Source: Collinsella ihumii (lineage in GTDB: Bacteria > Actinomycetota > Coriobacteriia > Coriobacteriales > Coriobacteriaceae). From it: a stretch of DNA of 64,000 nt. The stretch lies in assembly GCF_900046475.1 (NCBI RefSeq), contig NZ_FCOU01000010.1:62001-126000 (forward strand), read 5' to 3'. The position numbers and the translations under genes are program-made. Below are positions 36,678-45,707 of the stretch, piece after piece. Every line of letters begins with the position of its first letter. Positions within the stretch are counted from its first letter, which is position 1. The notes beneath the pieces are model-generated. The model was not told where the DNA came from and did no database searches. It saw nothing but the letters and a program-made list of their open reading frames with translations.

Positions 36678-36757
36678 GCCCGCTTTCTGTTTCTAGTCTA
36701 AACCAGATTTCTGGTCTAAACCAGAAATCTGGTTTAGACTAGAAACAGAAAGCGGGC
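36678..36757. repeat. 37-bp perfect inverted repeat
   Basis: Left arm 36678-36714 (starts GCCCGCTTTCTGTTTCTAGT), loop TCTAAA, right arm 36721-36757. No mismatch. It lies immediately upstream of the ATPase gene and would overlap its promoter or leader. Confidence 0.9.
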
Positions 36758-36982
36758 AGGGCAGGCAAGCGTCGCCTTCCTCAACCACTTCCTCTCTCGA
36801 GGTACGGACCGAACTCGCCGAATATGTCGGCAATCCGCGTCGACGGATTCATGGAGGAGGGCTTGACTGAGTATTTGCCCCGCTAAGCACCACAGATTAT
36901 CGCGATTCAGCACCGGCAGCATTGCGAATCGGCGCCGGCCGCGGCATGGGTCGGCACCGCGGCCGGCGCCCGCACAAGATCT
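36758..36982. other. Spacer between hairpin and IS21 remnant
   Basis: No gene recognised. It may contain one end of the older IS21 element, but no terminal repeat could be matched to the other end at 42389. Confidence 0.4.
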
Positions 36983-37254
36983 CTAGCCCGAGTCTCCGCC
37001 CAGCTTCCTCCTCATGTTCATCTCGCCCATGCCGACCCATGCGGCGCCGTGGACGATGCGGTCCATGATGGCGTCGGCGTGGACGCCGCCGCCGAGCCTG
37101 GCGTGCCAGTCCTTCTGGCGGAACTGGGTGCAGAAGACCGTGGGGGCCGTGCCGTAACGCGCCTCCATGAGCTCGAGCAGGAAGCCGCGGAACAGCTCGT
37201 CCGGCCTGTCGAGCAGCCACTCGTCGAGCGCGAGCGCCTGGAAGGCCGCGTACT
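36983..37254 (-). pseudogene. istB: istB, C-terminal remnant
   Basis: Encodes only the last 90 residues of an IstB-type ATPase: ALALDEWLLDRPDELFRGFL (Walker B region), PTVFCTQFRQKDWHARLGGG, VHADAIMDRIVHGAAWVGMG, then stop. The N-terminal two thirds, including Walker A, are missing where the IS3-family element begins at 37255. The sequence belongs to a different IstB subgroup from the intact istB at 38945. Confidence 0.85.
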
Positions 37255-37330
37255 TGAATCTGCCCCATTCCCGTTGACACACGGAGTTCCGTTTCGGCAT
37301 GATGCCGTAAACGGGGAAAGGGGGCATAGG

Positions 37331-38529
37331 ATGGGACATCCGTCGCCCAATTATTCGGCCGAGTTCAAGCAGCAGGCGGTGAGGCTGTACAGGGAGCGAG
37401 GCGGCACCTACGCGGAGACCGCCCGCGAGCTCGGCGTCGACCCGGGGAGCCTGTCGGACTGGGTCAAGAAGGCCGACACCGCCCAGGCGTCGCCCGAGGA
37501 CGACCCCTTCAAGGTGGCCGAGGAGAACCGGCGCCTGCGCAGGGAGGTCGAGCGGCTCAGGCGCGAGAACGAGGTGCTTTTAAAAGCGAGCGCCTTCTTC
37601 GCCAGCAGGCAGCTGTAGGCGCCCAGGCGGAGAGGGCGAAGTTCGCTTTCATATCGCTCAACGGAGGAGCCTGGAGCGTGTCCGAGATGTGCCGCGCGCT
37701 CCATGTCACCCGCCAGGGCTGCTGCGCGTGGAGGAAGAGGCGGCCGAGCGCGCACGACGAGAGGGACGCCGAGCTCGCCGGGAAGATCTCGGAGATATAC
37801 GCCGCCAGCCGCGGCATCTACGGGGCGCCGAAGGTCCTCGCCGAGCTCAAGAAGGCCGGCGAGCCCGCGTCGCGCAAGCGCGTGGCGCGCATCATGCGCG
37901 AGAACGGCTGGGTCGGGACGGCGCGCGGCTGCGCCAAGCGGCCGAAGGGCGAGGCGAAGGCGGCCGCGCCGCAGGCCGACTCCGCCCCCGACCTGGTGCG
38001 CCGCGAGTTCTCGGCCGACGGCCCGAACAGGGCCCGGTTCGCGGACATCACCTACGTCCGCACGCACCGGGGCTGGCTCTACCTGGCCGTGGTGATGGAC
38101 ATATGGTCCAGGATGATCGTCGGCTGGTCGATGTCGGACCGGATGACGGCCGGGCTCGCCGACGGCGCCCTCGGGATGGCGATAGCCCGCCGGCACCCGA
38201 AGGAGGGTTGCATCCACCACTCGGATCACGGCTCGCAGCACGTCTCGCTGCTGCTGGGCAAGACGATGCGCGAGGCCGGCATCGAGCCCTCGATGGGGTC
38301 GATATCCTCGCCGTGGGACAACGCCGCGATGGAGTCGCTCATGGGCCTCATCAAGGCGGAGCGCGTGCACGCGAGGACCTTCGAGACGCGCGAGCAGGCG
38401 GCGCTCGAGATCTTCGAGTACATAGAGTGCTTCTACAACAGGGTCGGGATCCACTCGGCTCTGGGCAATCTCAGCCCCGCGGAGTTCGAGGCGAGGAATA
38501 TGGAGGGCGCCGTCAAGATGGCGGCGTAA
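37331..38529 (+). CDS. IS3-family transposase OrfAB (made by -1 frameshift)
   Basis: orfA (37331-37618, 95 aa) is the helix-turn-helix protein: NYSAEFKQQAVRLYRERGGT, ELGVDPGSLSDWVKKAD, then a leucine-zipper-like EENRRLRREVERLRRENEVL. orfB lies in the -1 frame and is open from the slip site to 38529; its own first ATG is 37678. It has the DDE integrase core: FADITYVRTHRGWLYLAVVM (first D), IHHSDHGSQHVS (second D), SPWDNAAMESLMGLIKAE (E). Both parts are intact, so the element could be active. IS150-like subgroup by general look only. Confidence 0.93.
37579..37585 (+). promoter_or_regulatory. Programmed -1 frameshift heptamer TTTAAAA
   Basis: Read in the orfA frame as T TTA AAA, the X XXY YYZ pattern. 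It lies 33 nt before the orfA stop; the -1 frame then reads through into orfB (SERLLRQQAAVGAQAERAKF). Confidence 0.75.
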
Positions 38530-38557
38530 GGGTGTAAACGGAATCGGGGTAGATTCA

Positions 38558-38860
38558 GATTCACCATCGCGCACGCCCCCTCCAGCCTCGGCCTCGTGTA
38601 GCGGTGCCCGGGCCTGAGCACGGCGAGGGCCGCGTCGAAGCCCCGCTCCTCGCAGTCGACGCGCCGGAAGATGCGGTCCACCACCTCCCTGCAGGACGGC
38701 CCGGCGCGGTCGGCCCGGCGCCGGATGCGGCCCGCGTCCCAGTCGGAGTGCGACCTCCCCTCGGGAAGGTCGCCGGCATGAGTCGAGTAGCGGTTCCTCG
38801 CGAACGACGGGAAGAGCGGGCGCGTCGCCAGCCGCTCGCCGGCGAGGAAGACCCCCGCGG
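38558..38860 (-). pseudogene. istA: istA, C-terminal fragment of the older IS21
   Basis: Reads GVFLAGERLATRPLFPSFAR, RYSTHAGDLPEGRSHSDWDA, REVVDRIFRRVDCEERGFDA, ALAVLRPGHRYTRPRLEGAC, typical of the end of IstA. If the IS21 element at 38861-41118 and one CGCGG duplicate are removed, this joins in frame to the fragment at 41119 (VTDATA then GVFLAG). The last residues are cut by the IS3-family element. Confidence 0.85.
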
Positions 38861-38944
38861 TGTTAGTGTCAATCTATCTTTCGCCGATTTCACCAACGAA
38901 CCTCACCCGTTCGCGCCAACGCACATGCGCCGATCCCGCCAGCG

Positions 38945-39727
38945 TCACGCGCCGCTTCCGGCGTCCCGGTCCGGCGCCAGGTCCTTGGTGCGGTAGGACC
39001 TCCCGGTGATCTTCAGCACCGTGCAGTGGTGGCAGAGGCGGTCCGCGATGGCGCTCGCCACCACGGGGTCGCCGAACACCTTCGCCCACGCGCCTATCCC
39101 GACGTTCGTCGTCACAATGGTCGACCTCCTCTCGTACCTCCTGGAGACCAGCTGGAACAGCAGGTCCGCCCCCTCCTTGTCCACGTCCAGGTAGCCCACC
39201 TCGTCCACGATCAGCAGGGAGAGGTGGGCGTAGAAGCGCATCCTGCGCTCGAGCGCGCCCTTCTCCGCCGCGCGCTTGAGGTCGCCGACGAGGCGCTGGC
39301 AGTCGACGAAGTAGGTGAGCTTGCGCGCCCTCACCGCCTCGACGCCGATGGCCACGGCCATGTGGGTCTTGCCGACGCCCGGGCTGCCGACGAGCACGAC
39401 GTTCTCTCGGCGCTCCAGGAACCCGAGCGACGCGAGCTCCTCGACCACCGGGCGGCTGAGCGAGGGCTGGAACGAGAAGTCGAAGTCGGCGAGCGTCTTC
39501 ACGTAGGGGAAGTTCGCCTTCTCGACCCTGCGGTCCAGGTCGCGGGCCCTCACCGCCGCGACCTGGGCGTCCGTCATCTCCATCAGGGCCTGCGCGAAGG
39601 TCTTGGAGCCCGAGGCGACCAGGGCGGAGTACTCGGCGGCCGAGGCCGCCATCGCGTCGAGACCGAGCTCCTCGAGGTTGTTGCGCGCCCGCTCCGGCGC
39701 GCTGGCCTCGACCAGCGGGGCGCTCAT
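38945..39727 (-). CDS. istB: IS21 IstB ATPase
   Basis: AAA+ helper of IstA that selects the target. 260 aa, DnaC-like. An N-terminal helical part is followed by Walker A VLVGSPGVGKTHMAVAIGVE, Walker B LLIVDEVGYLDVDKEGADLL, sensor region YERRSTIVTTNVGIGAWAKV, and the C-terminal ALADRLCHH-type motif (SAIADRLCHHCTVLKITGRS YR). The ATG at 39727 overlaps the istA stop. Intact. Confidence 0.95.
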   Translation of the reverse strand: MSAPLVEASAPERARNNLEELGLDAMAASAAEYSALVASGSKTFAQALMEMTDAQVAAVRARDLDRRVEKANFPYVKTLADFDFSFQPSLSRPVVEELASLGFLERRENVVLVGSPGVGKTHMAVAIGVEAVRARKLTYFVDCQRLVGDLKRAAEKGALERRMRFYAHLSLLIVDEVGYLDVDKEGADLLFQLVSRRYERRSTIVTTNVGIGAWAKVFGDPVVASAIADRLCHHCTVLKITGRSYRTKDLAPDRDAGSGA

Positions 39728-40974
39728 GCGGCACCGCCCCCTCCGAGCGCGTCGAGCAGCTCGAGGTTGCGGCGCGCGGCCTCCTCGATGTCGCCGTCGG
39801 CGCGCCACCGCTTGCCCTCGAGCGCCTCGGTGTAGTGGGCGGGGTCGTAGACGATCGGGCCGCCCGGGGCGCGCGTGTCGTGCACGGCGGCGAGGTCGCC
39901 GCCGTCGTAGACCCTGAGGACCCCGTCGGCCGACAGCACGAGCCTGGCGCGGCGCCCGATCATTCGCCTGGGCACCGAGAACTCGCGGCCGGCGCAGCGG
40001 ACGAGCATCGTGGCCGGCACCTCCTGGTAGGAGACGTCGCCGAGCATCGACTCGAGCAGCCGGCGGTTGCCCAGCGGCCCGAGCGCGTCCTTCTCCCGCA
40101 TGAACAGCAGCTCCGGGGGCACGCCGGTGGTGCCGTTGGGCTCCTCGTTGCTGCGGCGCTCGATGCGCGCTATCGCCTCGTCGAGGCCCTCCCAGCCGTC
40201 GAAGTCCCCCTCGTAGGCGAGGAGCCTCGAGAGGAAGCGGTTCGCGCTCTCCACCTTGCCCTTGGTCTGGGGCGTCCTCGGCGCGCAGAGCACGATGCGG
40301 AAGCCGGCCTCGCGGGAGAAGCGCTCGACGCGCGGGTCGCGCGCCCGCCTGCCGTCCCCGCCGACCGCGGCGATCGCGGACATGTTGTCGGTGAGCCACT
40401 CGGCGGGGACGCCCCCGAGCCTCACCGCGACGTCGTACATGCAGGCCAGCAGGTCGTCCCGGGTCCTGGTCGGCGACCTGCGGTACAGGTGGCGCCTCGA
40501 GTACCCGAGCGTCGCGGAGAACACGTTGAAGCGGTACTCGGCGCCCGAGCGGCCGCGCATCACGACGTCCTCCTTCCAGTCGAACTGGAGCTGCTCGCCG
40601 GGCCCGGTCTCGAAGCGGGGGTGCGCCTCGGGGGAGCCGGCGCCCACGGCGATGCCGCGCGTGCGCAGGTAGTGGGTGAAGGCGTTGTAGCCCGGGACGG
40701 GCGGCTCGTCGCCGGCGTGCCGGTCGAGCAGGAACTCGTGCAGCCCCCTCTTCGTCATCCCCGGCAGGGCGGCCTTCCCCTCGATCTCGGCGCGGTAGCG
40801 GTCGAACCCGCTGCCCCGGCCCTCCCGGCCGTCGAGCGGCTGCGGGCCGCCCCCGTTCCAGTACCTCGCGACGGTATGGCGGTCGACGCCGTACCTCCTC
40901 GCGATGTCGGTGAAGTTCGGCTTGGCGCCGCTCTCCTTCATCATGTTCATCTCCCCGATCAGGTTTCTCTCCAT
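39724..40974 (-). CDS. istA: IS21 IstA transposase
   Basis: 416-aa DDE transposase. The helix-turn-helix start is NFTDIARRYGVDRHTVARYW; the catalytic core has GEQLQFDWKEDVVMRGRSGA (D), EWLTDNMSAIAAVGGDGRRA (D) and TPQTKGKVESANRFLSRLLA (E); the C-terminal part is a beta-barrel. The ATG at 40974. It is immediately followed by istB with a 4-base overlap. Intact. Confidence 0.95.
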   Translation of the reverse strand: MERNLIGEMNMMKESGAKPNFTDIARRYGVDRHTVARYWNGGGPQPLDGREGRGSGFDRYRAEIEGKAALPGMTKRGLHEFLLDRHAGDEPPVPGYNAFTHYLRTRGIAVGAGSPEAHPRFETGPGEQLQFDWKEDVVMRGRSGAEYRFNVFSATLGYSRRHLYRRSPTRTRDDLLACMYDVAVRLGGVPAEWLTDNMSAIAAVGGDGRRARDPRVERFSREAGFRIVLCAPRTPQTKGKVESANRFLSRLLAYEGDFDGWEGLDEAIARIERRSNEEPNGTTGVPPELLFMREKDALGPLGNRRLLESMLGDVSYQEVPATMLVRCAGREFSVPRRMIGRRARLVLSADGVLRVYDGGDLAAVHDTRAPGGPIVYDPAHYTEALEGKRWRADGDIEEAARRNLELLDALGGGGAA

Positions 40975-41118
40975 ATCGCCCTCCCGTGTCTCTGCACGGT
41001 CGAGCGTACGCCCGTTGGCGGAAACGGTGAAAATACGTTGGCGCGATCGGCGGGGATGCGTTGGCGGACTCGGCGCGACCCGTTGGTCTAAACGGTGAAA
41101 CCCAGATTAGCAATAACA

Positions 41119-42227
41119 CGCGGTGGCGTCGGTGACCCTCAGGTCCACCGTCCTGCCCACGGCGAGGCGGCTCACCGAGTAGCAGTTGCGCTTGTAGGCG
41201 ACGTGGCAGTCGCGCTGCACCTTGCGGCCGTAGACCCACTCGCAGACCTCGTAGGGCGCCGCCGGCAGCGGCCTCAGCAGCGGCCCCTCCTGCTCCCCGG
41301 AGACCTCCCGGCGCGTGCCCTCGCGCTTGGAGAAGGGCCTCGAGTTGTGCTCCTCGAGCTTCTCCGCCACAGCCCTCTTGAGCTGGTTGAAGTCGGTGAA
41401 GACCTCGTCCCTGAGCGCCGCGATGGCCTCCAGGGCGGCCTGCCGCACCTCGTTCTCGGCGCTCGGCTTGTCGCGCGGCGTCGCGACGCGCGCGGGCATC
41501 ACCGCCGAGCCGTAGCGGGCGGCCATCTCCCGGTAGGCGCCGTTGAGCACGACCTCGCCCTCGCGCGGGTGGGCCCTCACGCCGGTCCTGAGGTTGTCGG
41601 GCACTATGCAGGGCGTCGAGCCGCCCATGTAGGCGAACGCGTGCACGTGGCAGCGCAGCCATGTATCCTCTCTCATGCCCGGCGTAGGCTCGACGCAGGG
41701 CAGCGGCTGAAGGGCAGGCGGGCCACGAACGGGTAGACCTTCGACACCTCGCCCATGGCGGGGCCGACGAGCGCCATCGTCGGCCCCGCCCAGTCGACCT
41801 CAAGAATCCTGCCGGCCCTGTGCCCGACGCGGCTCACGACCTGCTTCCTCACCGTGAACTCCCGGTAGCGCTTGCAGAACCGGTCGCAGGGCATGAAGGG
41901 CCCGCCCTTCGACATCTGCTCGTCGCGGTACTCGGCGTGCAGCCGCTTCAGCGTGACGCCCACGCGGGCGAGCTCGCGGTGGACATGCTCCCAGTCGGGG
42001 TCCGCGTAGACCGGCCCGTCGTGCACCCTCTCCGGGAACGGCAGCGCGTAGGCCTCGGAGTCCGACATCGGCTCGACGTCATCCCGGGAGACCCCCTTCT
42101 CGTCGGCGGCGTGGAACGTGTCCATCACGCTCGTCTTGGAGACCGACTGCGTCCTTGCGATCGCATTCCCCGACAGCCCCGAGGCCCTGAGCCTCAATAT
42201 GCCCCTCACGGGTATCCTTCTCGCCAT
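41119..42227 (-). pseudogene. istA: istA, N-terminal part of the older IS21, frameshifted and interrupted
   Basis: The first 180 codons (from MARRIPVRGILRLRASGLSG to VSKVYPFVARLPFSR) contain the helix-turn-helix and the first catalytic Asp region ILEVDWAGPTMAL. A one-base shift near 41703 changes frame. The second frame continues PCVEPTPGMREDTWLRCHVH, AYMGGSTPCIVPDNLRTGV (second Asp), DKPSAENEVRQAALEAI (Glu) and ends at the IS insertion (VGRTVDLRVTDATA). Not functional as read. Confidence 0.88.
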
Positions 42228-42310
42228 GCTCGATACCTCCTTGTCTCGCGTTGCGACATGGCGCCGCGAGCGTAGCGCGGTCGCCCGGGGCCGGCGCCGC
42301 AGCCCCCGCG

Positions 42311-42378
42311 GGCGGTATCGATGCGGAATATCGGCGGTATCGAGCGGGAATATCGGCGGGGGCGCCGGGCGGTATCGA
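42311..42378. repeat. Triple GGCGGTATCGA repeat at IS21 end
   Basis: Copies at 42311-42321, 42333-42343 and 42368-42378, with GGAATATCGGCGG between them. Multiple short terminal repeats are a known trait of IS21 ends and probably bind IstA. Confidence 0.65.
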
Positions 42379-42622
42379 TTCGCGCTACACCAGGTACCGA
42401 GAAAGACGATTACTCAAATTAATCCCCGCTCCATATGTGTCAAGGCCAAATCCTATGCCCAATTCGACGCTTGCTCAACAATATTCGGAAAAGAATGGCC
42501 CGATATCAATTATCCCAGCTATCTGGCAGTATCCCGCCAGCATTGCGATGGGTAGCAGAACCTTAATAATCATAGAGAACGCCACGAGGGGCAGCAGATC
42601 GACCAGTATAAACTCAAGAAGG

Positions 42623-43303
42623 CTACTCGCAAATTGCGCATCTATTTATCCGTTCAATGCGCTCAAGCAACTCACCGGAGCAATTCGCCAATCCAACAGA
42701 GTATGAGGGCATTTCGTATTTCTGATACCCAAATCCATATCCAACAGCTAGGAAATCGATACTGTTTGCCATTGCCGCATTGCAATCTGTTTCTGTATCA
42801 CCTACAAGCAGGGTAGTGGATAGCTCGGCTCCAATTTGCTGAAGACATCTCGCCACAATTTGGGGTTTTGACTCGAACGTGCCCGGTTCAGAACCGCATA
42901 CTGCGGAGAACAGCTCGTCCAACCCAAACATTCTCAGAATATCTTTAGTACAATCGGTCCTCTTATTCGTTGCGATAGCAAGATTGACACCATTGGAAAC
43001 AAGCTTATCCAGCATGTCAGAAGTGCCTGGATAAAGCACAGTCTCAGCAAGCCTCTCTGGTTGAGCGTACTCCTCCCGGAACAGCTCAGCACCCTCCCGT
43101 GCGGCATCCTCACCCAGACCGTAAAGCCTTGCGAACGATTCCTTGATCGGTGGTCCTATCAGCCCCTCCCTGCGCTCGGACGGAAGGACAGGGAGCCCCA
43201 TCCTTCTCGCGGCAGCGTCGAAGGCGTTGTTGATTCCGACAGACGTGTCGGCGAGGGTCCCATCGAAGTCGAACACAATGAAGCGATAGCGCACGTCAAT
43301 CAT
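42623..43303 (-). CDS. HAD-family phosphatase
   Basis: 226-aa haloacid-dehalogenase phosphatase of the Gph/PgmB-like subfamily with a helical cap. Motif I is FIVFDFDGTLADTSVGI, motif II IATNKRTDC, motif III with a Lys in FESKPQIVARCL, and motif IV LLVGDTETDCNAA. It is the last gene of the glycan operon and overlaps the aldolase gene by 8 nt. Its place after an aldolase and a CMP-ulosonate-type synthetase suggests dephosphorylation of an ulosonic acid phosphate; this is inference from context. Confidence 0.85.
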   Translation of the reverse strand: MIDVRYRFIVFDFDGTLADTSVGINNAFDAAARRMGLPVLPSERREGLIGPPIKESFARLYGLGEDAAREGAELFREEYAQPERLAETVLYPGTSDMLDKLVSNGVNLAIATNKRTDCTKDILRMFGLDELFSAVCGSEPGTFESKPQIVARCLQQIGAELSTTLLVGDTETDCNAAMANSIDFLAVGYGFGYQKYEMPSYSVGLANCSGELLERIERINRCAICE

Positions 43304-44888
43304 CCTCCCCGACCGTCACGTAGCGCGGAGTGGTGAGGAACCTAATATCAGCTTCTCGCACGAGTTCCCCCAGCACACGGCTCATCCCGCGGTTGATTTC
43401 CTCGTACTGTTTTCTGTCGACGACCTTAGAGACCCGGTCGCCCGAGTAGTTCTCCTCGGGCAGGGGGGAGTACCCATCCATACCCGCCAACAGGATCTCA
43501 TCGACGCCAAGGGAGATCAGCAGGCGCACGAGCATGAGCGCGGCGTTGTCACGCACCGGCTCCTCTCCGTTCAGGAGAGAGGAGTAGTCGACGACCGCAT
43601 ACGCCCCGGGAGCGTCGATGTTCGACGTGACGACGAGCTTGCTCCCCCGCAGGTCGCCCGGCAGGCGCTCGCAGCGCCTCATATTGCTCGCAAAGACAAC
43701 ATCCACCGTTGCGTGCGGATAGAAAAAGTTCACGGAGAAGGCAGCGGTATCGGCCTGCGCAACAGTGTCGGCGATGAGATCCGACTCCTCGTCCGAACTC
43801 TTGCCCGGACAGATCACGAGCGCCCGCTTTCCCTTGAGGAGCTCACGAATACCCTCGACGCCTCCTGACTCCCCACCGCGGGCGGACATGTACTCATCGT
43901 AGAGGTCCTCGATGTAGGCCTTGTCGAACCTCAGCCGATGCTCCTCGTCCATCATGTCGAAGATGTCGTTCACGCTCCCGATGGTAAGCGTATCCTTGTC
44001 GGCAAGCCACCCAGCGTAGTTCGGGTGGGCGCTGTGCGACGCGGAGAGGAAGTTGGGCAGGGAGTAGCCCCACGGCCGCCTGTAGTAGAACTGGCCGACC
44101 ACATCATCAATCACCTTGAGCAGCGGCCTCAAATCATAGGCGCCGCCGTACCCATCGTTGAGATAGTCCACGAAGAGCTCTGTGCACAGGTTACCGGCGC
44201 CCCTGCCCATCCCGTAGATCGAGGAGTCGATAATCAGGTCGCGGACCGGCCGCATATCGACGAGCGTCTGGGCGTTCGAGTAGGCAAGCTGCATGTTGTT
44301 ATGGGAGTGGAAGCCTATCGGTATGCCCTCCGCGAGGTTGTGGTCCGTCAGGTAGAAGAGCCTGAGCATGTCCCTGCGTTTCATGACGCCGAAGCTGTCA
44401 ACAATGTAGAAGGCGTAGGGCCCGATCTCGTTGACGCGCCGGATGAGGTCGAGGAACTCCTCGTCGGTATAGGAGAGGGACACCATCGCCTGGATGAACA
44501 CGAGGTAGCCCTTCTCCTTAATCTCGCGGCACATCTCGAGCGCCTCGAAGCGGTCGCGCTTCGAGAACGCGACGCGGATGCCCCCGATTGACGACCCGTC
44601 GCACTCGGGCAGCGCATCCGCATCGAGCTCCCCGTAGTTCGCCATGGCGACGAAGAGGCGGGAGCCCCTGTCGGCCGGGATGATCGACCCGACCCCCTCC
44701 ACGGTGTTGAACCTGGTCGACCCCTCGTGGTGCCGCACCCTATCCGTCAGGAAGCCGCACTCGATGATGTCGACGCCCGCCTCGACGAGGCTCCGGGCGA
44801 TCGCGCGGGAGCCGGCGACGCCGAACTCCCAGCCGTTGCAGTAGCCGCCGTCGCGCAGCGTGCAGTCGAGTATCCTCACATTGCCCAT
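43296..44888 (-). CDS. HMGL-like aldolase with C-terminal extra domain
   Basis: 530 aa. Residues 1-260 form an HMGL-like TIM barrel: RILDCTLRDGGYCNGWEFG (metal-binding Asp and catalytic Arg), IECGFL, VRDLIIDSSIYGMGRGAGNL, and the HSHNNMQLAYSNA motif with the metal histidines. This fold cleaves or forms C-C bonds with pyruvate or acetyl-CoA enolates. Residues 330-530 are another alpha/beta domain (KGKRALVICPGKSSDEESDL, EILLAGMDGYSPLPEENYSG) that I cannot name. With the cytidylyltransferase next door it could make a 3-deoxy-ulosonic acid from pyruvate and a sugar. ATG at 44888. Confidence 0.8.
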   Translation of the reverse strand: MGNVRILDCTLRDGGYCNGWEFGVAGSRAIARSLVEAGVDIIECGFLTDRVRHHEGSTRFNTVEGVGSIIPADRGSRLFVAMANYGELDADALPECDGSSIGGIRVAFSKRDRFEALEMCREIKEKGYLVFIQAMVSLSYTDEEFLDLIRRVNEIGPYAFYIVDSFGVMKRRDMLRLFYLTDHNLAEGIPIGFHSHNNMQLAYSNAQTLVDMRPVRDLIIDSSIYGMGRGAGNLCTELFVDYLNDGYGGAYDLRPLLKVIDDVVGQFYYRRPWGYSLPNFLSASHSAHPNYAGWLADKDTLTIGSVNDIFDMMDEEHRLRFDKAYIEDLYDEYMSARGGESGGVEGIRELLKGKRALVICPGKSSDEESDLIADTVAQADTAAFSVNFFYPHATVDVVFASNMRRCERLPGDLRGSKLVVTSNIDAPGAYAVVDYSSLLNGEEPVRDNAALMLVRLLISLGVDEILLAGMDGYSPLPEENYSGDRVSKVVDRKQYEEINRGMSRVLGELVREADIRFLTTPRYVTVGEDD

Positions 44889-44942
44889 ACCAGACCCTGC
44901 ATTCCTCTCTATTCCGTTCTCAAAGCTCCGAAAAACGCGCCG

Positions 44943-45707
44943 CTACCGGGAGAGACGGCCCTCCATGATGGACCTGACCTTCGCGAGGTCCTTCGGGGTG
45001 TCGACTGCGACGGTGTCGGAGTCGACCTCGACGTACTGGACCTTGAAACCGTTCTCGATCAACCTGAGGATCTCGATGTCCTCGATTTCCTCGATCTTGG
45101 CCTTCCCGAACCTTCTCCCGTAGTCCCGGAAAAACCTGAGCGCCTCTGGCTTGTACCCGTACACGCAGACCTGCTTGTAGTACGGGTACCCGATGGCGCC
45201 CTTCGGGTACGGGGCCGTGGCGCGCGTGAGGTAGACCCCCACGAGCTCCCTGTTTGTGATCACCTTCGGAATCGTGAAGTTCACGACGTCCACCGGGTCG
45301 GTGATCCTGGTCATCAGGTTCGTGACCTCGATGCCGTCGTCCTCGAAGAACGGCCGGATCGCAGCGTCGATCGTGGACGGCTCGAGCAGGGGCTCGTCGC
45401 CCTGTATGTTCACGTACAGGTCCGCCTGAATCGCCTCCGCGACCTCCGCGACCCTGTCGGTCCCCGTCAGGTTCCCCTCAGACGTCATCACGCACTTCAC
45501 ACCGAGCTCCTCGCACGCCTCCGAGATCCTGCTGTCATCGGTCGCGACGAGGACCTCGTCGAGCGTCTCCGCAGCCAGGCAGCGCTGGTACACCCACCAG
45601 ATCATCGGCTTGCCGCAGATGTCGACCAGCGGCTTGCCCGGGAACCTGCTGGATTTGTATCTTGCTGGAATGACCGCTAAAACCTTCACATCGCTCGTGT
45701 AGCTCAT
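44943..45707 (-). CDS. CMP-ulosonic acid synthetase (KdsB-like cytidylyltransferase)
   Basis: Activates a 3-deoxy-ulosonic acid with CTP. 254 aa, close in length and motif to KdsB: VLAVIPARYKSSRFPGKPLV (nucleotide-binding loop), VLVATDDSRISEACEELG, VKCVMTSEGNLTGTDRVAEV, YVNIQGDEPLLEPSTIDAAI (Mg site), and a C-terminal DTPKDLAKVRSIM. KDO itself is a Gram-negative outer-membrane sugar, so in this Gram-positive setting the product is probably another ulosonate of a surface glycan. Starts at 45707; the upstream ribosome-binding site is weak. Confidence 0.87.
   Translation of the reverse strand: MSYTSDVKVLAVIPARYKSSRFPGKPLVDICGKPMIWWVYQRCLAAETLDEVLVATDDSRISEACEELGVKCVMTSEGNLTGTDRVAEVAEAIQADLYVNIQGDEPLLEPSTIDAAIRPFFEDDGIEVTNLMTRITDPVDVVNFTIPKVITNRELVGVYLTRATAPYPKGAIGYPYYKQVCVYGYKPEALRFFRDYGRRFGKAKIEEIEDIEILRLIENGFKVQYVEVDSDTVAVDTPKDLAKVRSIMEGRLSR

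Larger units (their letters stand above)
37255..38557 (+). mobile_element. IS3-family insertion sequence
   Basis: 1303 bp bounded by imperfect inverted repeats of about 25 bp: TGAATCTGCCCCATTCCCGT at the left and TGAATCTACCCCGATTCCGT (complement of the right end). It carries overlapping orfA and orfB with a frameshift site. No target duplication was found, and part of the host IS21 is missing at the junction, so a deletion accompanied or followed insertion. Confidence 0.85.
38861..41118 (-). mobile_element. Complete IS21-family insertion sequence
   Basis: 2258 bp. The ends are TGTTAGTGTCAATCT (left) and TGTTATTGCTAATCT (complement of right), IS21-like inverted repeats beginning TG. It is flanked by a 5-bp direct repeat CGCGG at 38856-38860 and 41119-41123. 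It carries istA and istB with an ATGA overlap. It split the istA gene of an older IS21. Confidence 0.92.
36983..42389 (-). mobile_element. Degraded IS21-family element hosting two other insertions
   Basis: Pieces of one istA-istB pair lie in order on the minus strand: istA part 1 (42227-41119), istA part 2 (38860-38558) and istB end (37254-36983). A complete IS21 element (38861-41118) separates the istA parts, and an IS3-family element (37255-38557) separates istA from istB. At the outer end, GGCGGTATCGA is repeated three times and the sequence ends ...GCGCTACA at 42389, complement TGTAGCGC, consistent with a TG-starting IS21 terminus. Confidence 0.8.
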
